Source: Flavobacteriales bacterium (GTDB taxonomy: Bacteria; Bacteroidota; Bacteroidia; Flavobacteriales_E; Vicingaceae). Taken from it: a stretch of DNA of 64,000 nucleotides. The stretch is from the NCBI GenBank assembly GCA_015075325.1, contig JABTUP010000006.1, forward strand, positions 1 through 64,000. Direction: 5' to 3'. Below are positions 6,950-15,886 of this stretch, in pieces. Position 1 is the stretch's first letter, and every line of letters begins with the position of its first letter. The notes under the pieces are model-generated. The model made no database searches and was not told where the DNA came from. It saw only the letters and a program-made list of their open reading frames with translations. The translations under genes were made by a program, and so were the position numbers.

Positions 6950-9355
6950 ATGAATAGCCAACTAAACAACGATTTAAACCTAGATCAATTTAAAGCATAT
7001 TTTTTTAAAGGACTTCGTTACTGGTATATTGTTGTTATTGCCTTAATATTAGGTGCTTCTTATGGTTATTATAAAAATCGGTACTTAATACCTACTTATG
7101 AAATTTCGGGTAGAGTATTGGTAAAAGATGAATGGAAAGGTGGAAATGGAGCTGATGCTTTTTTACCTGGTATGGAAATTGTTAATGAAAGAAATCGATT
7201 GGCTAATGAAATGGGAATTATTCGTTCATTTCCATTGATGCTTGATGCAGTTTCTAACGTACCTGATTTACACATAAGTTATTTTGATGTAGGAAAAGTA
7301 AAAAAAACTGATAATTATAAAAAAAATCCGTTTGTAGTAGAAATTGACACCATTGCTAATGAGAATTTTTACTATGGACGTAAGTCGATAAGGTATATTG
7401 ATGCACAAAGTTTCTTACTCTCTACTGATGGTTTTGAAAAAAACGAAGGAACTCGCTACTTTTTTGGCGAAAAAATCAATCTTAATGGCTCTATTTTTTC
7501 ACTAAAATCATCAGCGTTTTATCCAGCGATGCTTGAAAAAACGTATGAGTTTCAAGTTAACAGATTAGAATATTTAGCAAAATATTACCTCGATGCCACT
7601 AGCTTATCCATCGATATAGATGAAGCATCTTCTATTATTATTTTAACAGTTAATGGCATTAATCCGCAGAAAGAAATTGACGCCATCAATTCCATTATGG
7701 AAAGTTTTATTCAATATGGTTTAAATGAGAGCAGACACATCAGTAAAAACACATTAGAATTTGTAACAGAACAACTAAATATTGTTCACGATTCGTTAAT
7801 TCTTGCCGAAGAACGAATGGAAAAATTTAAAGAAGATGCTGGTGAAAAACGCATAAACATTGAAGGGGAAAACTTAATTGCACAAGTTACTGAGTTAGAA
7901 AAAGCAAAATTAGAATTAGATTTTACTTTATCCTTTTCTCAAAGCACCATTGATTATATTAAAGAACACGATGATGCTAGGGGTTTAGTTATACCTTATT
8001 TTATTACAAGGCAAAGTGCTTTATTTGATTTAATGCAAAACTTAATTGATAAATACAATGTAAGAGAAAGTTTAAAGAGCAATGCAAATGAAAACAATCA
8101 TAGAATGATTTTGTTGCAAAAAGAAATTGGTGTTGCTAAAGATATTCTTTTAGAAAACTTAAAATCATTAAAAAATAAAAGTGAGAATGACTTATTAATT
8201 GTTAAAAATCAACTATCTTATTTAAACGATAAAATTGCCAAAGTACCTAAAGTTGAACGAGAATACACCATTGCATTTCGCGACTACACCATTCAAAATC
8301 AATTATACACCTTGTTGCTCAACAAAAAAGAACAAGCCGATATTGCTAATGCTGCGAGCATTCCTAAAGCCACCATATTGGATTATGCCAGCAATTTTAG
8401 GGTAATTAATAAAAGCCCTACTTCATCGAGTATTTACACTAAAAATCTTTTAATCGGATTCATCCTGTCTATTTTAATTATTATACTACTCGAATTAGTT
8501 AATAACAAAATAATCGACAAATCTGATATTGAAAACCATTCAAAAATTCCTATTATCGGATTTATTGGTCACAATACCAATGAGACCAACTTATTGTTGT
8601 TTAATTCGCCAAAATCTTTGCTTTCAGAAGCCTTTAGAACTATACGAACCAATATTCAGTATTTATCGAGAGGTGAAGGTTCAAAAGTAATTTTACTTAC
8701 TTCATCGATAAGTGACGAAGGAAAAACTTTTTGTTCGATGAACATTGCTTCTTCTTTTGCTTTGCTTGAGAAAAAAACCATATTAATTGGAGCCGATTTA
8801 AGAAAACCAAGAATTTATGATGATTTTGGTTTAACCAATGCCGTAGGATTAAGCAATTACTTGGTTGGAGCAAACAATTTAGAAACCGTTACTCAACACA
8901 CTAGTAATCCATTTTTAGATATTATTACCTCAGGTCCCATCCCTCCTAACCCATCCGAATTGTTATCTTCTAATGAGTTTAAAACATTAATTGAAACTTT
9001 AAGAAAAACATACGACCGAGTTATTTTAGATACCCCGCCTATTGGTTTGGTTACTGATGCTCGTTTATTATTGGAAGAAAGTGATGTGATATTACTAATT
9101 ATTAGACAACGCCATACCACTATACCCAACCTTAAAAAAATAAGTGATGATTTAATGCCTTTTGTTGCTAAAACAGGTTTAGTGGTTAACGATATAAAGT
9201 TAAATAAAGTGGGTTATGGTAGCTATGGCTATGGCTATGGCTATGGCTACGGCTATGGCTATGGCTACGGTTATGGGTACGGTGGTGGTTATTACGACGA
9301 AGATTTAAAAAACAAAAGTAAGTTGACATCCATTTTTAGTAAAATAAAAAAATAA
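6950..9355 (+). CDS. Wzc-like polysaccharide co-polymerase with tyrosine autokinase
   Basis: An 801-residue inner-membrane protein controlling polysaccharide chain length and export. An N-terminal Wzz domain has a membrane segment at about 28-45, then a long periplasmic part with coiled coils (about 240-460), a second membrane segment near 500, and a C-terminal bacterial tyrosine kinase. The kinase shows Walker A SISDEGKTF (about 586-594), Walker A' ILIGADLRKPR and Walker B RVILDTPP. It ends in a Tyr/Gly repeat of ten YG units, a plausible autophosphorylation tail. It is the first gene of the polysaccharide locus. The matching phosphatase (Wzb) and outer-membrane exporter (Wza) are not in the window. 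Confidence 0.93.
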   Translation: MNSQLNNDLNLDQFKAYFFKGLRYWYIVVIALILGASYGYYKNRYLIPTYEISGRVLVKDEWKGGNGADAFLPGMEIVNERNRLANEMGIIRSFPLMLDAVSNVPDLHISYFDVGKVKKTDNYKKNPFVVEIDTIANENFYYGRKSIRYIDAQSFLLSTDGFEKNEGTRYFFGEKINLNGSIFSLKSSAFYPAMLEKTYEFQVNRLEYLAKYYLDATSLSIDIDEASSIIILTVNGINPQKEIDAINSIMESFIQYGLNESRHISKNTLEFVTEQLNIVHDSLILAEERMEKFKEDAGEKRINIEGENLIAQVTELEKAKLELDFTLSFSQSTIDYIKEHDDARGLVIPYFITRQSALFDLMQNLIDKYNVRESLKSNANENNHRMILLQKEIGVAKDILLENLKSLKNKSENDLLIVKNQLSYLNDKIAKVPKVEREYTIAFRDYTIQNQLYTLLLNKKEQADIANAASIPKATILDYASNFRVINKSPTSSSIYTKNLLIGFILSILIIILLELVNNKIIDKSDIENHSKIPIIGFIGHNTNETNLLLFNSPKSLLSEAFRTIRTNIQYLSRGEGSKVILLTSSISDEGKTFCSMNIASSFALLEKKTILIGADLRKPRIYDDFGLTNAVGLSNYLVGANNLETVTQHTSNPFLDIITSGPIPPNPSELLSSNEFKTLIETLRKTYDRVILDTPPIGLVTDARLLLEESDVILLIIRQRHTTIPNLKKISDDLMPFVAKTGLVVNDIKLNKVGYGSYGYGYGYGYGYGYGYGYGYGGGYYDEDLKNKSKLTSIFSKIKK
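9224..9283 (+). repeat. Six-base tandem repeat encoding (Tyr-Gly)10 in the Wzc tail
   Basis: Ten in-frame units of TAY-GGN run from 9224 to 9283, mostly tatggc with tacgg variants. The units are nearly identical, so the copy number could change by slippage without shifting the frame. They fall in the tyrosine-rich tail of the kinase, so a change would alter the number of phosphorylatable tyrosines. Confidence 0.9.
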
Positions 9356-9397
9356 ATAGCAGTAGTATGTTATTTAGCTATTATATTCCAAAAAAAC

Positions 9398-9841
9398 ATG
9401 ATTTTAGACCATATTAACAATTGTGAGCATTATTTCTCTTTTCACCCTAATTTTAAACTGGGGTTTGATTTTATTAAATCATTCAACCCATCTAAAATTA
9501 AAGAAGGTAAAAACGAAATTTTAGGCGACGAGGTATTTGCTCTTGTTTTTAACCTTCACAACTTTAAACCCAACACCAAACTAGAAGCACACAACAAATA
9601 CATTGATATTCAATTTGTATTAACTGGAGAGGAAAAAATGGGGTGGAAATATAGATTAGAGTGCAACAAACCTGAAAATAATTTTAATTCAGAGAAAGAT
9701 GTACAGTTTTTTCAAGACCAACCTACTCACTTTTTTATAGTACAACAACATCACTTCGTTATATTTTACCCCAACGATGCCCACGCACCTTTACTTAATA
9801 ATGACCCTTTGTTTAAAATTGTAATTAAGGTAAAAGTTTAA
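9398..9841 (+). CDS. YhcH/YjgK/YiaL family cupin-fold protein
   Basis: A 147-residue protein of the DUF386 family (E. coli YhcH, YiaL), whose members have a cupin-like beta barrel with a metal site and are linked to sialic acid or other uncommon sugar metabolism. Visible marks are the central HNKYIDIQFVLTGEEKMGW and the C-terminal FYPNDAHAPL, which hold the metal-binding Glu/His residues. It lies between the Wzc-like gene and the flippase, so a role in processing a sugar for the polymer, for example as an anomerase, is plausible but not shown by the sequence. Confidence 0.85.
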   Translation: MILDHINNCEHYFSFHPNFKLGFDFIKSFNPSKIKEGKNEILGDEVFALVFNLHNFKPNTKLEAHNKYIDIQFVLTGEEKMGWKYRLECNKPENNFNSEKDVQFFQDQPTHFFIVQQHHFVIFYPNDAHAPLLNNDPLFKIVIKVKV

Positions 9842-9896
9842 TTATAAGCTTTAAAAAAACCTTTTAATTTATTTTCCAATAATTTATTAGTTTAAT

Positions 9897-11357
9897 ATGT
9901 CTTCATTGAGAAAAACTGCTTTATCGGGGATGGTTTGGACCTTCATCCAACAGGCAAGTTCGCAGGGCATAGCCTTTATTGTTTCCATTATTTTAGCCCG
10001 ATTATTATTACCCTCCGAATTCGGATTAATTGCCTTATTGAGTGTTTTTATTGCAGTAGGTACTACTTTAATAAACAGTGGACTTAGCCTTTCTTTAATA
10101 AGAACAAAAGAAGTTGACGACGATGATTATTCAACCGTATTTTACTTTAATCTGATCATAAGTGTTGTTATTTATTTGATCATATTTTTAACAGCCCCTT
10201 ACATTGCCCATTTTTACAATCAACCTCAACTCACTTCCATTACTCGCGTTTACACCATCACATTTGTAATAAATGCGTTAGCAGTTGTGCAAAACACACG
10301 ATTAACAAAGGAAATGGATTTTAAAAAACAAACCATTATTTCTATACCATCATTAATAATTAGTGGTTGTGTGGGTATATTTTTAGCATTAAACAATTTT
10401 GGAGTGTGGAGTTTAGTTTGGAGTACATTAGTTAAAGATTGTGCAAATGTTATCCAATTATGGTGGTGGTCGCCATGGAAACCATTGTTACGATTTAAAG
10501 TCGAAAAAATAAAACAACATTTTATATTTGGTTATAAAATGACTATTGCTAATGTTGTAGATACTATATTCCAAGATATTTACACCATTGTTATTGGTAA
10601 ATTTTTTGACCCTACACAAGTAGGTTTTTATAATCGTGCCAATACGTTAAGAATGTTGCCAATTAGAAATTTTGGTTCGGTATTAAATAAAGTTACTTTT
10701 CCGCTATTTAGTCAAATACAACATGATGATGAACGACTAAAAAATGCTTATAAAAAAATAATGCAAATGTCGGTGTTTATAGTAGCTCCTGTACTTTTTA
10801 TAATGGCAATTTTGGCTGAACCATTGTTTCGTTTTTTGTTAACCGAAAAATGGTTACCAGCAGTTCCATATTTTCAGCTACTTTGTATTGCTGGTGTATT
10901 TTATCCAATTAATGCATATAATTTAAATATTCTTACCGTTAAAGGTAGAAGTGATTTGTTCTTGAAACTCTCTATTGTAAAGAAAATATTAATATTACTA
11001 GTTGTTATTATAGGAATGAATTGGGGTATTTATGGAATATTATTTGGTCAATTATTTATGTCTATAATAGGAATATTTTTTAATGGATATTTTACTGGTA
11101 AATTAATTAATTATACAGTATTTGAACAAATAAAAGATATTTCATTATTACTGGTTGTTTGTTTTATACCAGCAGTTTTAACCTTTTATTTTGATAAAGT
11201 TTTTTTGATAAATTATCATGATATAATTCGACTGGTAGTGGGTGCTACTTCGGGTTTTATCTGTTTTTTATTTTTAGCTATTCTATTTAAATTAAACTCT
11301 TATTTTGAATTGAAATCTATACTTTTGAAAAAAAATGAATTTCCTTGGAAAAAATAA
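9897..11357 (+). CDS. Polysaccharide flippase of the Wzx/MATE type
   Basis: A 486-residue membrane protein with about 12 to 14 hydrophobic helices. The opening KTALSGMVWTFIQQASSQGI and the following ILARLLLPSEFGLIAL are typical of lipopolysaccharide or exopolysaccharide flippases (WcaJ-locus WzxC type) that move undecaprenyl-linked repeat units across the inner membrane. Length and start fit the family. The gene ends 24 bases before the aminotransferase, with which it is probably co-transcribed. The transported unit cannot be read from the sequence. Confidence 0.92.
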   Translation: MSSLRKTALSGMVWTFIQQASSQGIAFIVSIILARLLLPSEFGLIALLSVFIAVGTTLINSGLSLSLIRTKEVDDDDYSTVFYFNLIISVVIYLIIFLTAPYIAHFYNQPQLTSITRVYTITFVINALAVVQNTRLTKEMDFKKQTIISIPSLIISGCVGIFLALNNFGVWSLVWSTLVKDCANVIQLWWWSPWKPLLRFKVEKIKQHFIFGYKMTIANVVDTIFQDIYTIVIGKFFDPTQVGFYNRANTLRMLPIRNFGSVLNKVTFPLFSQIQHDDERLKNAYKKIMQMSVFIVAPVLFIMAILAEPLFRFLLTEKWLPAVPYFQLLCIAGVFYPINAYNLNILTVKGRSDLFLKLSIVKKILILLVVIIGMNWGIYGILFGQLFMSIIGIFFNGYFTGKLINYTVFEQIKDISLLLVVCFIPAVLTFYFDKVFLINYHDIIRLVVGATSGFICFLFLAILFKLNSYFELKSILLKKNEFPWKK

Positions 11358-11381
11358 AACTTCCGAAATAGAACTATTCCA

Positions 11382-12488
11382 ATGAACATGAAACAACCAA
11401 AGAATCAACTTACCGTAACCAAAACCTTCTTTCCTCCTATTGAAGAATATCAATTTCAATTGCAACGCATTTGGGAAAACCAATGGTTAACCAACAGAGG
11501 TGCTTTGGTTATTGAGCTGGAAGAAAAGTTAAAAAACCATTTAACTGTTTCTAACATGTTGGTAATGACCAACGGAACATTACCTATACAAATAGCCTTA
11601 AAACTATTTGGGCAAGGTGGTGAAGTTATTACCACCCCTTTTAGTTATGTTGCCACTACTTCTTCTATAGTTTGGGAAAACTGTACACCTGTTTTTGTAG
11701 ACATTCATCCCGATTATTTAACCATTGATGAAACCAAAATTGAAGCAGCCATAACTCCTAAAACTACTTGCATATTAGCTACCCATGTTTACGGAAACCC
11801 ATGTAACATTGAAGCAATAGAACAAATCGCTGCAAAACACCACTTAAAAGTAATTTACGATGCAGCCCACTGTTTTGATGTAAAATACCAGAATAAAAGT
11901 ATTTTTAATTATGGCGATGTAAGCACGTGTAGTTTTCATGCAACCAAATTGTTTCATTGTGGTGAAGGTGGTGCTGTATTTTGCAAAGATGAAACACTTT
12001 TCCACGAAATATTTTACCGTCATAATTTTGGTCATAACGGTCCACTCGATTTTTATGGAGTTGGAATCAATGCCAAAACAAGCGAATTGCAAGCAGCAAT
12101 GGGTTTAGCTGTTTTGCCTCATATCAATTTTATAATTGATGAGCGTAAAAAAGTAGTGGATTACTACAATACACAACTGGATTTTACTCGATTAAAAAAA
12201 TTAAAAATTAGAGCACATACCGATTGGAATTACAGCTACTACCCCGTTATTTTTGAAAACGAAGAGCAGTTGTTGGCTGTTCAAAAGGTATTAAACGATA
12301 ACAACATTATTCCTCGAAGGTATTTTTATCCATCATTAAATACGCTTCCTTATGTAAACAAGGTTGCAATGCCGGTAACCGATGACATTGCTCCATGTGT
12401 GTTGTGTTTGCCTTTGTATGTTGGACTTAATGAAATTGAGCTAGAACGTATTGTAAGTCTTATTAATTCCGTCATTGCCCCTTATTAA
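11382..12488 (+). CDS. DegT/DnrJ/EryC1/StrS sugar aminotransferase
   Basis: A 368-residue PLP enzyme that would convert a nucleotide 4-keto (or 3-keto) sugar to its amino sugar. The PLP lysine is in SFHATKLFHCGEGGAVF, and the preceding VIYDAAHCFDV carries the Asp that contacts the pyridine nitrogen. TNGTLPIQIAL near the start and YPSLNTLPY near the end also fit the family. It resembles VioA/FdtB-like enzymes acting on dTDP-keto sugars, but the exact substrate is not decided. It is the only full-length aminotransferase of the locus and so a likely source of an amino-deoxy sugar. Confidence 0.9.
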   Translation: MNMKQPKNQLTVTKTFFPPIEEYQFQLQRIWENQWLTNRGALVIELEEKLKNHLTVSNMLVMTNGTLPIQIALKLFGQGGEVITTPFSYVATTSSIVWENCTPVFVDIHPDYLTIDETKIEAAITPKTTCILATHVYGNPCNIEAIEQIAAKHHLKVIYDAAHCFDVKYQNKSIFNYGDVSTCSFHATKLFHCGEGGAVFCKDETLFHEIFYRHNFGHNGPLDFYGVGINAKTSELQAAMGLAVLPHINFIIDERKKVVDYYNTQLDFTRLKKLKIRAHTDWNYSYYPVIFENEEQLLAVQKVLNDNNIIPRRYFYPSLNTLPYVNKVAMPVTDDIAPCVLCLPLYVGLNEIELERIVSLINSVIAPY

Positions 12489-12490
12489 CA

Positions 12491-12628
12491 TCATTGCGAT
12501 GGTGGTACGACCGAAGCACTACGAAGTAGCATCAATAACTTGATTTACAATAAAAAAGCATTGATAATTTGCCCCACTATTTCAGCGCCAGTACTCAACT
12601 CAAACGCTTGAGATTCGTAATGACGTAT
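12491..12628. repeat. Degenerate REP-like inverted repeat in the gap after the aminotransferase
   Basis: The 207-base gap begins with tcattgcgatggtggtacga and later holds cttgagattcgtaatgacg. The two ends are imperfect inverted copies (cattgcga versus tcgtaatg). The pattern resembles the dispersed tcattgcgagg...cgaagcaatc elements common between genes of Bacteroidota. It separates the aminotransferase from the AlbA-type gene and may mark an insertion boundary. Confidence 0.45.
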
Positions 12629-12664
12629 TGAATGGACTGCGTAACGATATAATAAAAAAAGCAC

Positions 12665-12672
12665 TACTTTTG
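12665..12672 (+). promoter_or_regulatory. -7 element before the AlbA-type gene
   Basis: TACTTTTG matches TAnnTTTG and lies 23 bases before the GTG start at 12696. No TTG is present at the usual 19-base spacing, so strength is uncertain. It suggests the gene has its own promoter inside the polysaccharide locus. Confidence 0.45.
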
Positions 12673-12695
12673 TATTTATCACAACACAATTTATA

Positions 12696-14108
12696 GTGAA
12701 CCAAAAAGAACTAATAAAACTTTTACAACAAGGCGAAAACGAAAAGTTAGAGTTTAAAGTTAGCTTTAATGATGCTGTTATAGAAACATTGGTTGCTTTT
12801 GCCAACACTTCAGGTGGAACGGTATTTATTGGTGTTGATAACAACGGATTACCCCAATCATTAACTTTAGGAAAAGAAACCATACAGAAATGGGTAAATG
12901 AGGTAAAAAACAAAACACAACCTGCCATAATACCTCATTACGAAACAGTTGAAATACATAATAAAAGTGTACTTCTTTTAAGCGTTAATGAGTTTCCTGT
13001 TAAACCAATTGCCTTTAAAGGGCGTTATTTCAAACGTATTAAAAATGCTAATCATCAGCTTAGTGCGAACGAAATAACCGAAATGAATCTTCAATCACTT
13101 CAATTATCATGGGATTCTTACATAGCACCTAATAAAACAATAGCCGATTTAGATGTTAATAAAATAAAGAAATTTATTTCTAAAATAAACGCTTCTAGTC
13201 GTTTTAGCATGACCAATGATTGGAAACAAAACTTAGAAAAACTAAAACTTATTATTGGCACAAAAATTACCAATGCTGCTTATTTACTTTTTTCAAAAGA
13301 AAACACTTCATACAATGTACATTTAGGACGATTTAAAACGCCTTCAATGATTATTGATGATAAAATGTTTAACGGAACTTTATTTGAAGTAGTTGAATCG
13401 ACAATGAATTATTTGTTGGGGCAAATTAAAGTGGCTTTCGAAATTACAGGAAAAACTACCCAACGTAACGAAATTTTTGAATACCCACTTCCTGCTTTAA
13501 GAGAGTTGGTGTTAAATGCCATCATTCATCGCGATTACATGAGTCCTATTGATGTGCAAATAAAAATATTTGACCAAAAAATTACTTTTTTTAACCCCGG
13601 TAGCCTTTTTGGAAAGTTGAGCGTTGCACAATTAAAAAAAGATAACTACCAAGCCTACACCAGAAACAAGCTAATTGCTGAAGCATTTTATTTAACTGGA
13701 GATATAGAAAAATATGGAAGTGGATTTGTTCGAATCCGTGAAGAAATTAAATCCTATCCTACCATGAAATTTGATTTTGAAGAAGTACCCAACGGATTTT
13801 TAGTAACCTTGCATTATACTCAACAAAAATCATTATTTGCTGCTAATAAGTTGAATATCCCAGATAAGGTCACCGATAGGGTCACCAATAAGGTCACCAA
13901 TAAGGTCACCAATAATTTATCTAAAAACCAACAGGAAATAATTAAACAAATACTACTGAATCAAAAAGTAAGTGCTGCTCAATTGGCTGATTTTGTTGGT
14001 ATTTCTAAAAGAAAAATTATAGATAATATTAACAAGTTAAAAGAACTAGGCTTAGTAGAACGTATTGGCTCCGCTAAAGGAGGTTACTGGAAAATTTTAA
14101 ACCAATAA
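12696..14108 (+). CDS. AlbA_2 (Schlafen-type) ATP-binding transcriptional regulator, RecG-like/HATPase_c_4
   Basis: A 470-residue protein. Residues about 10-125 form an AlbA_2/Schlafen domain (NEKLEFKVSF, VAFANTSGGTVFIGVDNNG). A GHKL-like ATPase part follows (LPALRELVLNAIIHRDY, YGSGFVRIREEI). The C-terminus has a short VTNK repeat linker and a winged helix (SAAQLADFVGISKRKIIDNINKLKELGLVERIG). The start is GTG; no ATG gives the full AlbA domain. Such proteins occur widely as putative regulators or defence-linked genes, and their function is mostly unknown. It does not belong to sugar metabolism and is flanked by repeat scraps, suggesting a later insertion. Confidence 0.85.
   Translation: MNQKELIKLLQQGENEKLEFKVSFNDAVIETLVAFANTSGGTVFIGVDNNGLPQSLTLGKETIQKWVNEVKNKTQPAIIPHYETVEIHNKSVLLLSVNEFPVKPIAFKGRYFKRIKNANHQLSANEITEMNLQSLQLSWDSYIAPNKTIADLDVNKIKKFISKINASSRFSMTNDWKQNLEKLKLIIGTKITNAAYLLFSKENTSYNVHLGRFKTPSMIIDDKMFNGTLFEVVESTMNYLLGQIKVAFEITGKTTQRNEIFEYPLPALRELVLNAIIHRDYMSPIDVQIKIFDQKITFFNPGSLFGKLSVAQLKKDNYQAYTRNKLIAEAFYLTGDIEKYGSGFVRIREEIKSYPTMKFDFEEVPNGFLVTLHYTQQKSLFAANKLNIPDKVTDRVTNKVTNKVTNNLSKNQQEIIKQILLNQKVSAAQLADFVGISKRKIIDNINKLKELGLVERIGSAKGGYWKILNQ
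13863..13910 (+). repeat. 12-base tandem repeat encoding the VTNK linker
   Basis: Four in-frame copies of a 12-base unit (gataaggtcacc and aataaggtcacc variants) encode D/N-K/R-V-T repeats between the ATPase part and the winged helix. Unit divergence is very low, so copy number may vary between strains without a frameshift. Confidence 0.85.
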
Positions 14109-14112
14109 GCCC

Positions 14113-14210
14113 ATGAAACAACCATGAGTAAAAATTTCACACACAGAGAAATGATTGTTCAGGGAGTTCCATCTGACCGATTTAATAACAATAAAAAAAT
14201 AAACAGATGA
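14113..14210 (+). pseudogene. Gene-tail scrap before wbqC (junction copy C)
   Basis: An open frame without a gene of its own ends at TGA 14208-14210, overlapping the wbqC ATG by the ATGA pattern of translational coupling. Its C-terminal residues (GVPSDRFNNNKKIN) align with those of a second scrap at 24970-25083 (RIPYDRFNKINIY). It looks like the 3' end of a gene that once preceded wbqC and was lost by recombination. The parent family was not recognised. Confidence 0.5.
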
Positions 14211-14911
14211 AAATAGCCATTATGCAGCCCTATATTTTTCCTTATTTAGGGTATTTTCAGCTAATTAATTCAGTTGATACTTTTGTTATTTATGACAATA
14301 TTGAATACACTAAAAAAGGTTGGATTAATAGAAATAGATTAGTATTTAACAGTAAAATAGAACATTTCACTATTAATATTGTTAAAGATTCTGATTATTT
14401 AAATGTAGATGAACGAAAAGTTTCTCCTGTTTTTTATGATAAAGAATTAAACAAGATTTTGAATAAAATTAAACAGAACTATGGTAAAGCCCCTTTTTTT
14501 AATGAAGTTTTTCCTTTTATAAAGAATATCTTCACCCATAAAACAGAAAATTTATATGAGTATATCTATCATTCATTAATTAGTGTGGTTAATTATTTAG
14601 AAATAGAAACTACAGTTTTGAAATCTTCAGCTTTGGATATAGACCATAAATTAAAATCTGCAGATAAAGTTATTGCAATTTGCAAAAGTCTTAATGCTAA
14701 AATCTACATTAACCCAATTGGCGGAAAAGAGTTGTACCAAAAAGAAACTTTTAAAAAGCAAGGTATTGATTTGTATTTTATCGAAAATGAGTTAACACCT
14801 TACGCTCAGTTTAAAAACGATTTTATCCCTGGTCTATCAATTATTGATGTATTGATGTTTAATAGCAAAGAAGAAGTAAAAGAAATGTTGAATCAATACC
14901 AACTAGTTTAA
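14207..14911 (+). CDS. WbqC family protein
   Basis: A 234-residue protein with the WbqC N-terminal signature KIAIMQPYIFPYLGYFQLI followed by DTFVIYDNIEYTKKGWINRNRL. WbqC-like proteins are frequent in O-antigen and glycolipid loci and are thought to act with sugar aminotransferases or as amino-sugar acylating enzymes; the reaction is not firmly established. It is followed without a spacer by the DegT-like gene (stop at 14909-14911, ATG at 14912), so the two are translationally linked and likely act on the same sugar. Confidence 0.88.
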   Translation: MKIAIMQPYIFPYLGYFQLINSVDTFVIYDNIEYTKKGWINRNRLVFNSKIEHFTINIVKDSDYLNVDERKVSPVFYDKELNKILNKIKQNYGKAPFFNEVFPFIKNIFTHKTENLYEYIYHSLISVVNYLEIETTVLKSSALDIDHKLKSADKVIAICKSLNAKIYINPIGGKELYQKETFKKQGIDLYFIENELTPYAQFKNDFIPGLSIIDVLMFNSKEEVKEMLNQYQLV

Positions 14912-15886
14912 ATGAATGAACAACATAGTATAGGAGGTTTCTTTGAATTGGAGATTAATGATTTAGGTTCATTGTATCATAATGATGCTCTTGCTTTAAA
15001 TACAGGAAGAAATGCTTTAGAACATATTTTAAATTGCAAAAAATATACTCATGTTTATATACCTTATTTTACTTGCGATGTAATTCTTGAACCACTAGAA
15101 AAAACCGCTACTCCTTATACTTTTTATCACATTGATGAAAATTTTTTACCAATACTTTCTAAAATAAATAATAATGAGGCATTGCTTTACACCAATTATT
15201 TTGGATTAATGGAAAACAATATTGCCTTTTTAAAAGAAAAATACGCTAATCTAATTGTAGATAATTCTCAGGCATTTTATGATATGCCACATTTAAATAT
15301 TCCAACTTTTTACAGCCCTCGTAAATTTTTTGGTTTACCAGATGGAAGTTTTGTGTATCATGTTAATGAAATTTCATGTAATAATTATCCTACCGACCAT
15401 TCTTATGAAAGATGCTCCCATTTAATAAAAAGCACCGATATAAGTAAAGAGTTAAGTTACAACGATTTTAAATCAAACGATGCAAAATTGATTAACCAAC
15501 CCATCAAACAAATGTCGTTGTTAACATCAAAAATTTTAAGAGGAATTGATTTTGAGAAAATTAAAACCCAAAGAATAACCAATTTCAATTATTTACATCA
15601 ACAGTTAAGAAATACCAATTTATTAACTCCTTTTATTGAAAAAGCTAAATACATATGCCCTATGGTATATCCCTATTTTGCAACCGACAATGAGGAATTA
15701 AGAAACAAATTAATTACTAACAAAATTTTTGTTGCACAATACTGGCCAAATGTGTTAAATTGGGTAGAAAATGGTAGCTTTGAATTTAAATTAACACAAA
15801 ACATCATTCATTTACCAATAGACCAACGATACAACGAAAACGAACTTAAAATCGTAATTGAATTAATTCTAGAAAAACATCCATGA
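14912..15886 (+). CDS. Short DegT-like PLP-fold protein
   Basis: A 324-residue protein related to DegT/DnrJ aminotransferases but shorter. The fold marks are ALNTGRNALEHIL near the start, LIVDNSQAFYDMP with the PLP-nitrogen Asp, and SPRKFFGLPDGSFVY, where the Lys stands at the PLP-lysine position. The C-terminal half is diverged. It abuts wbqC and overlaps the sulfotransferase by ATGA, forming a tight three-gene set. It may be a sugar or amino-acid transaminase working with WbqC. The substrate is unknown. Confidence 0.75.
   Translation: MNEQHSIGGFFELEINDLGSLYHNDALALNTGRNALEHILNCKKYTHVYIPYFTCDVILEPLEKTATPYTFYHIDENFLPILSKINNNEALLYTNYFGLMENNIAFLKEKYANLIVDNSQAFYDMPHLNIPTFYSPRKFFGLPDGSFVYHVNEISCNNYPTDHSYERCSHLIKSTDISKELSYNDFKSNDAKLINQPIKQMSLLTSKILRGIDFEKIKTQRITNFNYLHQQLRNTNLLTPFIEKAKYICPMVYPYFATDNEELRNKLITNKIFVAQYWPNVLNWVENGSFEFKLTQNIIHLPIDQRYNENELKIVIELILEKHP

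Noticed and set aside
12545..12928. 127-residue minus-strand frame facing the AlbA-type gene
   Set aside because: It overlaps the conserved N-terminal half of the plus-strand gene and intergenic repeat sequence, and shows no family pattern.
13863..13910. 12-base tandem array as a CRISPR
   Set aside because: The units are contiguous, in frame and lack spacers; they encode a protein linker.
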